A program made the position numbers and the translations under genes. Source: Posidonia oceanica (lineage: Eukaryota; Streptophyta; Magnoliopsida; Alismatales; Posidoniaceae). From it: a stretch of DNA of 64,000 bases. Numbering within the stretch: the stretch's first letter is position 1; each line of letters starts with the position of its first letter. The stretch is taken from positions 12,790,001-12,854,000 of the forward strand of contig JAZBRS010000050.1 in assembly GCA_037176725.1 (NCBI GenBank). The letters run 5' to 3'. This document shows, piece after piece, positions 1 through 12,257 of this stretch. The notes under the pieces are model-generated. The model searched no databases and had not been told where the DNA came from. It saw only the letters and a program-made list of their open reading frames with translations.

Positions 1-632
1 TTGCTTGGTTTTCCCGCCGTTTTGTTTTATCGCTTGCATCTGCATATAGGGCCATGATGCTTACTGCTTAGGAGTTCTCACGAACCAGGGTCCGCCTAGT
101 TCGGAACACTAGCAGCGTGGCTGAGCACTTAGATAGCACGTTTATTTCCAATGCATAATAGGTAAGCATTTAAGGCATTTAGGCATTAGGCTAGCAATTC
201 CCTGCATAAGCTTGAGATTGCCTAAGAAAGACCGACGCTTGGACGTATTGGGGTACCTAGCACCTTCCCCGTGCGTAACAGGAGTCCTTGCCCTTTCTCT
301 TGGCTTGCATCGACCTTTCCCTTATCCTAGGCCTGAGTCATAGCATAGCATAATAGCATAGCATAGCTTAGCTTATCCTTGCATCTCTTTGCCCCTCCTT
401 GCACTTGGTTCAGCGTGTCTTTTCACGCTTTACCCCCTGGTTTTCCTTGTCTTCCAATTCAATAGACCTGGTGGCGACTCCGAATTGTCTTATCATTTCT
501 TTTCTTTTCTTTTGCCAGCGTTTCCGAGTCGAGTTCTTCCCTCAGATCCAGCCGCATATAGTGAGCCTATTTTGATCGGTGCACACAAGCTTTGGTAATG
601 TGCATGGACGATCAGAATTCAGGATTACTATA
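1..632 (+). repeat. Element 1 5' LTR, 3' terminal part
   Basis: Matches the last 619 bp of the LTR ending at 18463. It ends in CTATA where the 3' LTR ends in CTACA, one C-to-T change, and is followed directly by the PBS. It holds the hairpin-forming motif GGTACCTAGCACCTTCCCC (about 253-271), the decayed counterpart of a motif found near the end of every LTR of this lineage in the window. Confidence 0.92.
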
Positions 633-633
633 G

Positions 634-651
634 TGGCGACTCTGCTGGGGA
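634..651 (+). other. Primer-binding site, Element 1
   Basis: TGGCGACTCTGCTGGGGA, one base after the LTR end, starting with the TGG that pairs with a tRNA CCA end. Near-identical sites follow the LTRs of Elements 2 and 3. From memory, this is the site Tat/Ogre elements use with tRNA-Arg; the tRNA identity cannot be checked here. Confidence 0.9.
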
Positions 652-1809
652 GCAGTACTCCAGCTTTTGCCTTGGCCTTCTCGCCTCTTGCTTGGGTGTT
701 TTGCTTGCCTTTTGCTCTCGCCTGCTTTACTTGCTTACCTGCATACTTGTTTATTTATCTGCTTTATGCCATGATTGCTTGCGCTGCTCTATCTGCCTAC
801 ATCACATGTCTAAATACTTGCTTGGCACACCATGCATGCCTTTTGAGTGATGAATGCTTCATTTTACACCAATGCAATGCCACTGCACCTGCACATGCTA
901 TGCATACCTACTTTTTGCAATGATAAGTGTTTTTCCTTTCACTATCATGCTCACACACACATACACATGCCATGCCCATGCCTTTTGCTGTGATGTGTGC
1001 TGTCTGCTTGCCATATCTGGGTGATTTTCTTCCCCTTTTGCATTAAGTCTAAGGACAATTAGAGACTGATTGCTTCCCCCAAGGCTAATTAAAAGCAGCA
1101 AGTAAAAAGAACTTCTAGGAGCAACTAGAGACTGCAAACTCACCTGCACCCCCTTGAGTTAATAAAAAACGCAAGATAAAATGCGAAGCATTTGCATAAA
1201 GCATTATATAGGGCATGCATTCTTCTCATCTGAGTCCGCCTACAGTCTGAGAAGGATAGTCCCGGTCTCTTGTGTCCAACGCTTTGGTGTGGAGCAAGTA
1301 GATCAGTCTGTCCCCCCTTGTCAGGGGGTCGCGTCGGTGTTAGTAGAGGGTACCACCCATGCTTCTGGCAGGGTCAAGGCCACCTACGCACCACTACGTC
1401 ACCACCTGAGCTTTGGGCTAGGTTTAAGACGCGGGACCTGCTTTTTCTAGCCTGAGTCGGCAACCCGTACACCCCTGAGCGTCTGAAGTAGATTGTCTAC
1501 TAGGACACCCTAGATTGGTGAGGGAGAGCATGCTAGAAAGCATACATCTGCATTCATATCATGCACTAACACATTTGCTTTTACTTTTGGGTTCTAATCC
1601 CTTGATTTTGTTTGCTCTTCGCGCAGAGATCTGTCAGCGAGTTCCTTAGTTGGAGCTTGAGTGTCCTCTCTTGCTGACGCCCCTGCTGCGACCCCTGCTT
1701 CTGATCATCCTCCCTTCCGAGCTACGTCGCTTTAGCGAACATAGCTCCTCCTAGGATTCGCCCCCTTGCTCCTGCTCGTAGCCCTGTGATCACCCGTTCT
1801 TGGTCAGTG
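652..1809 (+). other. Element 1 untranslated leader with conserved block
   Basis: No gene is visible. The first half is T/C-rich. From about 1196 to 1484 lies a block conserved in the leaders of Elements 2 and 3. It begins near a TATA-like TATATAGGGCATGC, continues with a C-run/G-run hairpin (1312-1328), and contains 27 nt (1333-1359) identical in all three elements, including the 6-bp palindrome GGTACC. A packaging or dimerisation signal, a second promoter and an intron signal all fit the position; none is proven. Confidence 0.75.
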
Positions 1810-4800
1810 ATGGCCCAGTTTGTTGGTGACTCTCAGGTCCCTGTTGCCCCAGAGGTGGCCCCTCTTTCGGTCCCTTCGACTCTCGCATACACTCCCCCTG
1901 TGCCAGCGTCTCCTTCTCTGGTACAGCTACCGCCTTCTTATTCTGTGGGGCAGTGGCAGACTCCGTTGGACCCGGTTGCCGAGATTGTCTTGGTAACCGC
2001 CGCCTGCGCTTCGGAGGCACCACTGACTCCCCCTCCTCAGGGTAACGTCACTTTTGATGCTCACCCTGCTGCGGTGAATTACGCCCTAGGATCTCCGCCT
2101 CTTGGACAATCTGTGTCCCAGCCGCTTGATTCTGGTCCTCCGTCGGTCCTGCAACTCAGCGTACCTACTGATGGGTCCCCTAAGATGCAGTACCAGCAGC
2201 TGATGGAGACTACCCAGAGACTGCAGGGCATGGCTCTATCTCTTCGCCCCGCATTTGTTCCTGCTGCTCCTGAGGCTCCACTGCGACCTGCTCTTGCATC
2301 ACAGGCATTCCCTTCTGCTCCCCCGCCCAGACCACCGCCTCAGCTACTCACTGCTCAAGCGATGGGGGCCCAGCTTCTGCCTCCTGCATATGCACAACAC
2401 CAAGCATAGCATCCTCCTCTGGCACCTGGTGGTCAGTCCGTGGGACTGATCGGAGCGCAGCATCCCACTAGCCTACAGCCCGGCACCGTGCCGGTGCAGC
2501 AGCTGACACTCCAGCACACTGCATCACCTACTACTCAACACGCTAGTTATACATACCCCCTGCATCAGCAATACCCTACCCCAGCATACATGCCTACACA
2601 CACTGCACATCTGCATGGATACGCCGCCCATCCCATCGCTCCACCAGGTGAGGTGATGGTTGACCTAGAGGAGCACCTCGGTGCATCTTATGCGGCGTAT
2701 GTGGCCCCTACCCCTGCTGTACCACCTCAGTTGGCAGCAGCTCCAGACTCCAGCGACAACAGGCTCGCTGTTCTGGAGAAAGCACTTCGACAAGTGCAGG
2801 GTACGGACCACCAGTCTTGCCAGTTCCGGGATGTCTATTATTTCCCAAAGGCGGTACTCCCCCTGAAGTTCCGCATCCCGATATTTGAAAAATACAATGG
2901 TAGAGGCTGCTTGATTGCACACCTGAAGGCGTACTGCAGAGATCTCGCTCAGCTCTAGGCTGACGAGAGGTTGCTAATCCGCTTGTTCCAGAAAAGTCTG
3001 AGTGGCCTTACGCTCAAGTGGTTCACCTCACTTGATATGGCCAGCATTAAGATGTGGAATGACCTCAGCCAGGCATTCCTGGGACAATACTCCTTCAACT
3101 TGGACTTGGTCCCTAAGCGTGTGGACCTCGTCACATTAAAGCAGAACCCTGGCGAGCCGTTCGGGGAGTATGTCGGCCGCTAGCACGCACTCGCTTCATA
3201 GGTTCGAGATGGACCCTCTGATGAGGAGTCCCTCGAGATTGTGATCGGGGGTGCGCAGCTTGCTGTCGGGGCTCTGCTCAGCATTCAACCTGTCACAACC
3301 TTCTCTGCACTGATTCGGGCTGGCACCCGCGTGGAGAGTTCGCTACGGAGTGGCAACTTCCCAGCGCTCTCTGCGTTTGCCAAGCAGGCCACCGCCCGCA
3401 GCAACAGCAACAACTCCAACAGCAACACCAGTAGCAACAGCAGTGGTACCAGCAACCGGCCCAAGAAGAAGGACTCGCCAAAGCCTGCTGTTGCCTACAT
3501 CGACCCTGCGCCTGTGCCTGTTCAGCTGGCGGTTCGGCCTCCCCCGCATCAAGTAATCTATGCACCAGCACCTAGAGCACCTCCCACACCACAAATCACC
3601 ACCACCGCCCAACCGGTGTATCCTGCCGCACCGGTCCGGCAAGCACAACCCCAGGGGCCAAGGCGGCCACGGCGTCAATTCACCCCACTTGTGGAACCGC
3701 TAACCGCCATCCTCCCCAAGGTTGCGACATTTCTAAGGTTTCCTGAGGTGCGCCCTTTGCCAAATCCACTTCCGCATTGGCATAAGGCGCACCTTTTCTG
3801 TGACTTTCATCGAGCCCCCGGGCACTCGACGAACAGTTGCCTCACTCTGCGGGATGCCAGCCAGAATCTGATCGAGTTGGGAACAATCTCGATCCACATG
3901 CACAAGGCACCATCTTCTATCCCTCCATCAGCATTAGCCCCTGCATCTGCATTAGCACCCCCTCATCCCAACATTGTCCACCAGCCCCTTCCGGAGCATC
4001 CCAATCCAGGGGGCACGGGGACCTTGGGAATCTACTCTCTCTCTCTCCCTCTGGGCCTGCTACGTCTGTGGTAGACCCCTCCAAGCTCATTCATGATGTC
4101 TCGTAGCCCTTCCCTCTTGCTCTTTATCGTGCCGCCGTTGCCGGCTCCGAGTCGGGAGTCCATATGATCCGACCGCGTGCCCGGCCAGGGCGCCCCACTG
4201 CTCGCCCTACCATGCATCCTCAGGTCCCTACCCCTGTATACCTTCAAGCCAGACCTCAAGCCCAGAGCCCAGCCTCCTATCTGGGTAGGCCCCCAGTCAG
4301 CCTGTTAGCCTGGTCCCAGCCAGGGCCTCCTGCAACCTACCAATACCAGCAACCCCTGCCCTATTACCCAGCCAACCCTCCGGTAGCCCCTCTCGTGCTC
4401 GAAGCATGGGCCCCTACGGTTATTGACTTAACCTGGGACCTCCATCGCGTACCTTATGACTACGCCACGAAAACGTGTGCAGAAGTCACACGATCGGGGA
4501 GGGTATACCAGCCCGCAACACCAGTGGTAAGGCCCAGCCGTCCAGCACCCGCTGCACCTCCACCAGCAAACCAGCCAGCAGCACCCCTGCCTGTTAGCCA
4601 GCCTACAGCACCCCCAGCATCAAGCCAGCCCCCTGCACCTAGCCCAGTAGAACCAACTCCCAGAGCACCCCCTCCTGCTGCCAGAAAGCCGCACCACAAA
4701 ACAGACATCACTTCCCAGCTTAGGAGGGCTAAAGCAAATATATCCATTTGGGACCTTATCCACTCCTTTTCTGAACACCGTGAGGCTTTTCTCCGAGTGT

Positions 4801-6698
4801 TCCAAGCCGCCCGAGTGTCCCAAGCCATAGAGCCCGTAGCCCTGGAGAGCATGGTTGGCGTTATCGTGGAGCCGCAGATCATCTCTCTCACAAGCGATGA
4901 GTTGCCTCCGGCCAGGATTAATCACAACCAACCCTTGTTTGTCACAGTGCAATACAAAAACTTTCGCATTCCCCTATCGCTGGTTGATAACGGGTCAGGC
5001 CTTAATGTCTGTCCGTTGCGCACTGCAACCAGGCTCGGATTCAAAGCCGAAGATATCACTCCGGCGATAAAAAGAATGACAGCTTTTGATATTATGCACC
5101 ATGACGCTCTAGGGATTCTGATTATTCCTTTGATCATCGGCCCGGTCACTTTCGATGTGGAGTTCTACATTGTTGACTTGGAGCCTAACTTTAACTTCCT
5201 GCTTGGGCGCCCTTGGCTGCACAAGCATCAGGTCATCCCCTTGACCCTCCACCGCATGATCAAGTTCCACCACGGCGGCGATGTTATCGTTGTACTGGCG
5301 GAAAACTTCGAGAACGAGCGGATCGAGGCGGTTGCACCCATCTCTTCGCATACAATCCCTTTTGACCCTGAACTTTTAGCTACTTTGTATCGAGTTAATC
5401 GGTGCGAGCCGGTTAGCTTTGTACCTGATCTTGAATGTGTCAACTCCTTGGCCGTTCACAGCAATCCCTTCCGGATGGTCGAAAATGTCTGTCACAGGTG
5501 GGGCTATGTCAAAGGAGCACTGCTTGGGCGATATGGCCAAGGAATCGCTGAGCCAGTCCAAGCAGCGGAGCAAAGAGAGTCTGAAGGCCTTGGATATGAT
5601 CTGCAGTCCAGTAAAGACAGATGCATGCCGCCCAAGGATCAGAGATTGGCCATCCCGCAGGACCTCACTAACTTCACCAGTGTAGGTATCTTGGAATCAG
5701 GCAGCAATGAAGCCTCAACGCAGCAGGCGCTATGCCCAAATTCCCAGCTGCCAGAAGAAGAATGGGTCTGCATCGAGGACTATTACTCAGATGAGGAAGA
5801 GTCTAGTATAGTTGAGGCAGCCCCAACCAGCAGCAAGGACCAGCTTAGCGCGACTGCGTCCCGGTCAGTTTGCTTGGCACTTACCAATGAAGCAGCAGAA
5901 TTGGCAAACCCTGGGACAGGGCTGACAGCTTCCCTTCTTCCTGCAGCATCACCAAGGTTGCCGACAGTCGCAGCTGCAGCACCAGAACCAGAAGCACGCC
6001 CTCCGGCGTTATCTGGCAGTTAGCTTGTGGCCGCAGCCGCACCAGCTTGGAAATCACTTTCTCAGGCGGCACAGTCAGCCGGGTTAGGCAACAGCGTGAC
6101 TCAGCCCGCATCATTGACAGTGCCACAAGCAAGTTGGGTGGCTCAGTCAGGCACACCACTGTCAGCCTCAGCAGATCTTGCTATGCGGAAGATTCTCGCC
6201 GCTGCTACCGAGAGACCACCACTGTCACCCATGGGCACCGACGTTTCATCCCCAAGCATGGCGGCCCAGCCATTGGCTCCTCAGAAGAGCGGTTGTGCCT
6301 CCCCGCCGACACCAGCAGTAATCCTGGCAGCATATCCAGCAGTAGCCAAGCAGATACCCCAAGCAGCAGAAAGCCCAGCAGTCGAGCCAAGACCGGCCGC
6401 AAGCCTGGCAGTCGCTTACTACGTCGACTCACCCTCGGATGAGGAGGCAGGAGCGGCTGCTGATGCTCAGATTGACTTCTCTATGGGAGACTTGGAGCAG
6501 TTATTCCAGGAGCAGCTCGTGTCCCTGGCACAGGACGTGGTAGAACATGAGACTACACAAAAGAAGGGGAAGGCCGTGGCTACAGATCCCTCTATCATGG
6601 TCTTAGAGGAGGATCTAGCACTCGAGGCACCCATCAGACCAGATGAGTTGATCACCTTGGAACCAGGGGGTGGATCTCGATGGTTTGCCTCACATTGA
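1810..6698 (+). pseudogene. gag-pro: Decayed gag-pro of Element 1
   Basis: It would encode the capsid polyprotein and aspartic protease. The Met-Ala-Gln start at 1810 is chosen because Elements 2 and 3 begin alike. Visible parts: Pro-rich N-terminus; retrotransposon Gag domain (about 2860-3390) with FEKYNGRG and LKWFTSLDM; Asn/Ser-rich linker; zinc-knuckle-like CDFHRAPGHSTNSC (about 3793-3840); protease with LVDNGSGLNV (about 4981-5010) and LLGRPWLHKH (about 5200). Stops in the original frame lie at 2407, 2956, 3181 and 3199. A slip in a (CT)n run near 4032-4050 shifts the frame, and further stops follow at 4104 and 6021. It ends at a deletion junction near 6683-6698 that also removed the first part of RT. 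Confidence 0.9.
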
Positions 6699-9558
6699 CA
6701 TCCTGGTCGATAACACTGCAGGGCACAAGATGCTCTCTTTCATGGACAGCTTCTCTGGCTATAATCAGATTAGAATGGCAGAAGAGGATATGGAGAAAAT
6801 ATCATTCATCACCCCTTGGGGTGTCTTCTACTATCAAGTTATGCCGTTTGGGCTGAAAAATGCTAGCGCAACCTATCAGAGGGCCATGACTGCACTTTTC
6901 CACGACCTCATGCATCAAGAAGTTGAGGTATACGTGGACGATATGATTGCCAAGACCAAAGATCCTGAGGATCACCTTGCCTGCTTAAGGAAGCTCTTTG
7001 ACCGCTTGCGAAAGTACAAGTTGCGCCTTAACCCCAGCAAATGTGTATTTGGGGTATCTTCTAGCAAACTCCTAGGCTACATTGTTAACCAGAGGGGGAT
7101 TGAGGTGGACCCGATGAAAGCAAAAGCCATCGTGGATATGCCACCCCCCAGGACAGAGAAAGAAGTCCGAGGCCTGCTCGGACGCCTACAGTATATCAGT
7201 CGGTTCATTGCACAGCTCACGCCTATATGCGAACCGATCTTCAAGCTCCTGAAGAAGAATGCATAGATCAGCTGGAGCGAAGAGTGCCAGGCCGCCTTAG
7301 ACAAGATTAAGCAGCTTTTGACCAAGCCTCCTGTGTTGGTCCCTCCCACGCCTGGGAGACCTCTGCTTCTCTACCTCTCTACCACCCAGCATTCCATGGG
7401 CGCCGTCTTGGGCCAGTATGATGAATCTGGTAGAAAGGAGCATGCAATTTATTACTTGAGCAAGAAATTCAATGACTGCGAAGCTAGGTATAGCACAATG
7501 GAGAAGACCTGCCTATCCCTCTTCTGGGCTGCACAGAAGCTGAGGCATTACATGATGGCGTACCCAGTCCGGCTCTTATGCCGACACGACCCCATCAAGT
7601 TCCTCTTCTAGAAGCAAGCAATGGTAGGCAGATGCGTCAAGTGGCAAGTGTTGTTATCTCAGTACGACATCACCTTTGTCACGCAGCGAGCCATGAAGGG
7701 CCAAGCCATGGCAGATCACCTTGCAGACTTTCCTTTGCCTGAATACCATTCTCTCCAGACGCAGTTCCTGGATGAGGACATTCTCTTTGCAATGGAAGAC
7801 ACTAAAGAAAAGGACCCTGAAGACTTAGAGCATTGGCAGCTCTACTTTGATGGTGCTGTCAACAAGAAGGTTCGAGGTATAGGCACGGTGCTGACCACAC
7901 CGCAGGGGCAGATGATCCCCTTTGCAAGGAAGCTGACCTTCAAATGCACTAACAACGAAGCAGAATATGAAGCATGCATTCTGCGGTTGAAGGTCATGCT
8001 CAAGCACGAGGCACAGAAGCTGCACGTGCATGGCGATGCCATGCTAGTGATTTCCCAAGTGAATGGCAATTGGAGAACAAAGGATCCAAAGTTAGTGCCA
8101 TATCACGAACACCTACTGAAGCTGATAGAGCAGTTTGCAAGCATCCGCTTCTCGTATATGAATAGAGCAAGGAATGCATATGCAGATGCGTTGGCAACCT
8201 TAGCATCCTGGCTCAGCATACCTGAGGACCGAGCAGTAGATGTATCAGTTAAATGCATGGAGCAGCCTACGCATTGCATGAGCATAGAGGAGGTAGATTC
8301 AGCAGAAGAGCAGCCTTGGTATTGCGATATCAAAGCATTCCTTGAGTCTGGTAGCCACATGCCTGGCACCTCAGCAGTAGATAAAAGAACTTTGGCGCGT
8401 CTGGCATCAAAGTACGTGTTAAGGGCAGGGCAGTTATACAAAAGATCATACAGCCAGATGCTCCTGCACTGCTTAAGCAAGCAAGAGGCTGACACCCTTA
8501 TGCTCCAAGTCCATGCAGGGACTTGTGGTCCGCATATGAATGGAGTGCTGCTTGCCAAGAAGATAATGTTGCAAGGCTATTTCTGGTCAACCATGAAGGC
8601 AGACTGCTGCCAGTTTGTGCGTAGATGCCACAACTGCCAGATCCATGGTAATCTTATGCACATGCCCCTGTAGGAATTGCATAGCATGTCCTCACCATGG
8701 CCCTTCTCCACTTGGGGGATGGATGTCATTGGCGCCATACACCCTGCAGCATCGAATGGTCATCGCTTCATCCTGGTAGCAATAGATTATTTCACTAAGT
8801 GGGTGGAAGCAGCCTCCTATAAGGCAGTCACAGCTGCGGTGACAGAGAAGTTTATCAGAAATAACATTGTCACCTGTTATGGGGTCCCGCATGCAATCAT
8901 CTCTGACAATGGCCCGAATTTTATTGCAAAGAGGATCGAGGAATACCTGTAGAAGCATCAGATCAAGCATCATACATCCTCACCCTATCGGCCGCAGATG
9001 AATGGAGCAGTGGAGTCTGCCAATAAAAACATTGTGAAGATAATGAAAAAGATGGCAGAAACCCACAGAGACTGGCACGATAAGCTCCCGTACGCACTCT
9101 GGGCGTACAGAACATCAGTGCGGACCTCTACAGAAGCTACCCCTTATTCGCTGGCATATGGCATGGAGGCAGTGCTGCCTGTCGAAGTGGAGATCCCTTC
9201 GCTACGAATCCTGCGAGAAGCAGAGCTGGAAGAGGCAGAATGGGTCGAGGACCGCTGCGCCCAGCTTAACCTGATTGACGAGCGCAGATTGCAGGCAATG
9301 CATAATGCTCGCTGCTACCAGAAGCGTATGGCAAGAGCATACCTAAAGAAGGTGCAACCCAGGAGCTTCCAACCAGGAGACCTTATTCTGCGAGCCATCC
9401 ACTTGCCAGACGATCAAGGCAAATTCTGACCCAACTGGCGTGGCCCCTTTGTGGTCAAGCAGGCATTCTCAGGCGGCGCAACGATTCTTGAGGACATGGA
9501 TCAGACTGGGCAGTCAGAGCCAGTCAATGCATGCTACCTCAAGAAATACTATCAATAG
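6670..9558 (+). pseudogene. pol: Decayed pol of Element 1: RT, RNase H, archaeal-type RNase H, integrase
   Basis: One frame runs through the stretch, broken by stops at 7264, 7609, 8671, 8950 and 9427. RT starts abruptly at PHIDILVDNTAGHKMLSFMD, so the fingers and first motifs are missing; the catalytic YVDDM is at 6931-6945. The RT-linked RNase H (about 7350-7610) has LYLSTT where an active enzyme has its first Asp. The archaeal-type RNase H (about 7834-8205) keeps FDGA, NEAEYEA, GDAMLV and AYADALA, the four acidic positions. Integrase follows with a His/Cys zinc site (about 8510-8640, CHNC), then the catalytic triad in GMDVIG, ISDNGPNF and GAVESANK. The last codons include CYLKKYYQ, as in Element 3. 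The domain order is that of the Tat lineage. Confidence 0.93.
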
Positions 9559-11054
9559 CCTATCCCCAACCTTGCAGAGCATTTCCTTCCATCCTACCCT
9601 TTGCATCTTCTCTTCCTTGTACATCCTCCCTGTATCCCAATCTCGTCCCTTGCATTCTCGCATTCTCTGCATATAGCCTTGCATTCTCTATCTCTTGCTG
9701 CATACCTCCAGCAAAAATAAAAAAAAAATTCCTGCAAAAAACCATGCATTGCATTTGGCCCGATGATGAAATCGGACGTGCTGCCTGCTTTGGAAAGGAG
9801 TCTACCCTGCCTCACCTGACACTACTTAGGCGTCTTAGCTAGTGAGGGAGCCACCTTTCAAGTGAGAACAAGCGAAACAACCAAACCCCTTAGGACTTGC
9901 ACCCCCCGAGGGAGATAAAATGCTAGGGCGTGAGCAAATACGAGCATAAAAGAATATGTCTGAGCTTGGGCATAAAAGAAAAGCAAACAGAAGGCGAAGG
10001 CAGAAGCAAGCCCTAGAGATAGAGGCGTGTAGCATAACCTTGTCCCTCTGAACTGCTTCAAAGATGATCCAACAATTAGCACCTGGGAGCCCCGAATCCA
10101 CTTCAAAACCCCAGCGCCCATTACCTCTAAGCCTGGGATAGCGGAAGCTTGCAAAAAAAAAAGAAGAAAAGAAAAAGCAAAGCAAAAAGCAAAAAAAAGA
10201 GAAAGCAAAAAGAAAAGAAGCAAAAAAAAAGCAACTCCAGAAAGAAAAAAAAGCAAGCAACGCAATCCCTTAGAGATAAGCAAAGTTTGCGCCTAGGGAA
10301 TCCACAAACCCTGCGAAGCCTTTAAACTCAGCAAGGCCTAGCAAGCAGCTCCCCAACTCCAGCTAGGTGCCCACTACCTCCAAGATAGGAACAGGGGAAA
10401 CCTACATGCCTATGAGGGAGCCAAAACGATGCAAAAGAGTAGGTGTAGGTCCTTGGGAGTTTGGTCTGGAGCCTGTCCTCAGCACCCACCACCCCCACAC
10501 TGCAAATAACCTTCTCCTGAGCGCCACCAGCAAGTTGAGAGCTTGAGTAGAGTCCAGTGAGTCAGGGGCCCCTCTCTTCCTCTGCAGCAGGCACCAAGCA
10601 CTCCGTATGCTGAGGGCTACAACATATAAGCTAAGTCATTGCATACATCCATAGCATCTATTCCAAGTCATGCACTTCTCTCCGCATACTAAGCATAAAC
10701 CCTGCATGCATGCATAGCATAAGTCCTTCCTTTTTCTTCTATCTCCCCGCTCTACAAAACTTGGCCCGGCGTTGAGGCAGTACTTCTGTCCGACATCTGC
10801 CGACCTTCTTCAAGCTGCACTGGTCCAAAGCTCCGACCAACCACCTGCCCCAGTAGAGCTGCCCCTAGTCTGAATATGCTTTATATCTGCACTTTGAATG
10901 CTAACTGTTGAACCTGCTAAAGCTGCTGTGTTAATTTTGAAATGATGCCCTTTACCAGCTAGTTGTATGCTTATACCTGATCTGATGAAATGCAACTCTG
11001 TTTACAGGTACCTGAGCTTTCTGCACCAGCAACCTACACTTACACTCCTGCGCC
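9559..11054 (+). other. Element 1 region between integrase and DUF7745-like ORF
   Basis: No coding sequence is recognised; strings of stops occur in each frame. About 10150-10265 is an almost pure A/G tract with interspersed C. Similar order and several matching sentences of sequence occur at 57060-58574 in Element 3, including an A/G tract in the same place and nearly equal length (1496 versus 1515 nt). The end resembles a splice acceptor (see 10995-11007). Confidence 0.7.
10995..11007 (+). promoter_or_regulatory. Possible 3' splice site before DUF7745-like ORF (Element 1)
   Basis: CTCTGTTTACAG precedes GTACC 48 nt upstream of the ORF start. Element 3 has TTTATTGATAACAG then GTACC, 51 nt before its ORF. 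An acceptor here would let a spliced RNA express an ORF that lies far from the promoter. Based on two copies and a short motif only. Confidence 0.35.
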
Positions 11055-12257
11055 ATGGGCTATCCGACTTTGGTCACTCCCATGCACTGTTCAGATGCCT
11101 TGCGAGAGTGGGTTGGCAAACTCACTGAAGCTGATTGCGAGAGGCTGCGCACTTGGGGGATTCCCTCTAAACTTCTGAAAGCAACAGATGTTGAGGTGAG
11201 CCGACACCTCCTATGCGCTGCAACAAGATTCTGGAAGCCAGCACATCACGTCTTCCGCTTCGGCAGGACGGAGCTGACTCCTACGCTTGAGGAGGTGCGC
11301 TGGATCTGTGGCTTCTCTGCAATTATGGGACCCCCAATCTTTATGAGGCGCGATGGATATGCTGCGGTCCTGAGCCAGCTGACTGGGCTCACTGCAAAAC
11401 ATGTCCAGCAAAAACTTATCTGCACCAGTAGGCCCATGCCCCTGCTTCGCCTAGAGTACTTTGATGTTGTTAAGGAGAAGCGTGCTGAACTTGGAGACAA
11501 GCTGTGGCTCCAGGGATTCGTCGTTCGCTTCCTAGGCGAGCTGATCTTCACGCATGGCAGGATGACGGTTGCAATCGAGATTGCTGAGATTGCACTTGCA
11601 GTGGTGACCCGGCACATTGACCTGGCACAAGTCGTCCTCGTAGAAACATATCGCAAGCTGGACCGCATTGTGCACCACTGCCGTCAGTTCCACGGCTGCG
11701 GAGTGCTTGTGCAGATCTGGCTAGCTGCACACCTGGAGATGGACCTCCTACGCCCTCAGAGGCATGCCATTGAAACATACTGCAGCAGTGGCCACGCAAG
11801 AACTATAAAGACTGTGCCGGAAGAGTATCAGAAGCTATCTGAGCTGACAGATGATGCAATAACTTGGCGAATCATCCCATCTGCAGTAGAGCCCTTCACC
11901 GTGTTCTTCGATGCTCGCGATACGCGGCTCGTAGTACTGCCAGGATTCACGGGGGGTGTGGAGTACCACCCTATCCGGGTTATGCGGCAGTTTGGCTATC
12001 GGCAAGGTGCCTTCATTGATAGCACCGCGCCCAGACTCATGCAGCCATACCCCTTCAGCACAATAGCATCTACAACAGTGCTAGCAGACCTGATGCGGCA
12101 CGGGGTAAAATCCACTGATATTGCAGCTGTGAAGGGCTCGGGATGTACTTCTGAGTACGTCTCCGAGGTGCAGGGACTCTGGCCTCTCAGCAAGATCCCT
12201 CTAGGCGCCCCTCAATTTCCAGACTCCTGTCCAGCAAAGAAGGCCTGGCACAACTAA
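11055..12257 (+). CDS. DUF7745-like (plant mobile domain-type) protein of Element 1
   Basis: Open ORF of 400 codons. The start is chosen because the Element 3 homologue starts at the same residue and has exactly the same length. Family hallmarks: HHVFRFGRTELTPTLEEV (about residues 65-82) with WICGF just after; LGELIFTHGR and VETYRKLDRI in the middle; a Cys/His and Trp-rich patch HGCGVLVQIWLAAHLEMD (about 218-235); ITWRIIPSAVEPFTVFF; and RQFGYRQGAF near the C-terminus. Proteins of this kind are found in plant genomes, often with transposons, and lack a known biochemical activity. No signal peptide or membrane segment is evident. It stays open although gag and pol of the same copy carry about ten stops. 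It is a captured or lineage-specific extra ORF; function unknown. Confidence 0.8.
   Translation: MGYPTLVTPMHCSDALREWVGKLTEADCERLRTWGIPSKLLKATDVEVSRHLLCAATRFWKPAHHVFRFGRTELTPTLEEVRWICGFSAIMGPPIFMRRDGYAAVLSQLTGLTAKHVQQKLICTSRPMPLLRLEYFDVVKEKRAELGDKLWLQGFVVRFLGELIFTHGRMTVAIEIAEIALAVVTRHIDLAQVVLVETYRKLDRIVHHCRQFHGCGVLVQIWLAAHLEMDLLRPQRHAIETYCSSGHARTIKTVPEEYQKLSELTDDAITWRIIPSAVEPFTVFFDARDTRLVVLPGFTGGVEYHPIRVMRQFGYRQGAFIDSTAPRLMQPYPFSTIASTTVLADLMRHGVKSTDIAAVKGSGCTSEYVSEVQGLWPLSKIPLGAPQFPDSCPAKKAWHN

Noticed and set aside
579..923. 114-codon ORF directly after the PBS, at the place of the extra ORF1 in some Ogre elements
   Set aside because: Cys/Leu/Ala-rich, not conserved in the leaders of Elements 2 and 3, no recognisable domain.
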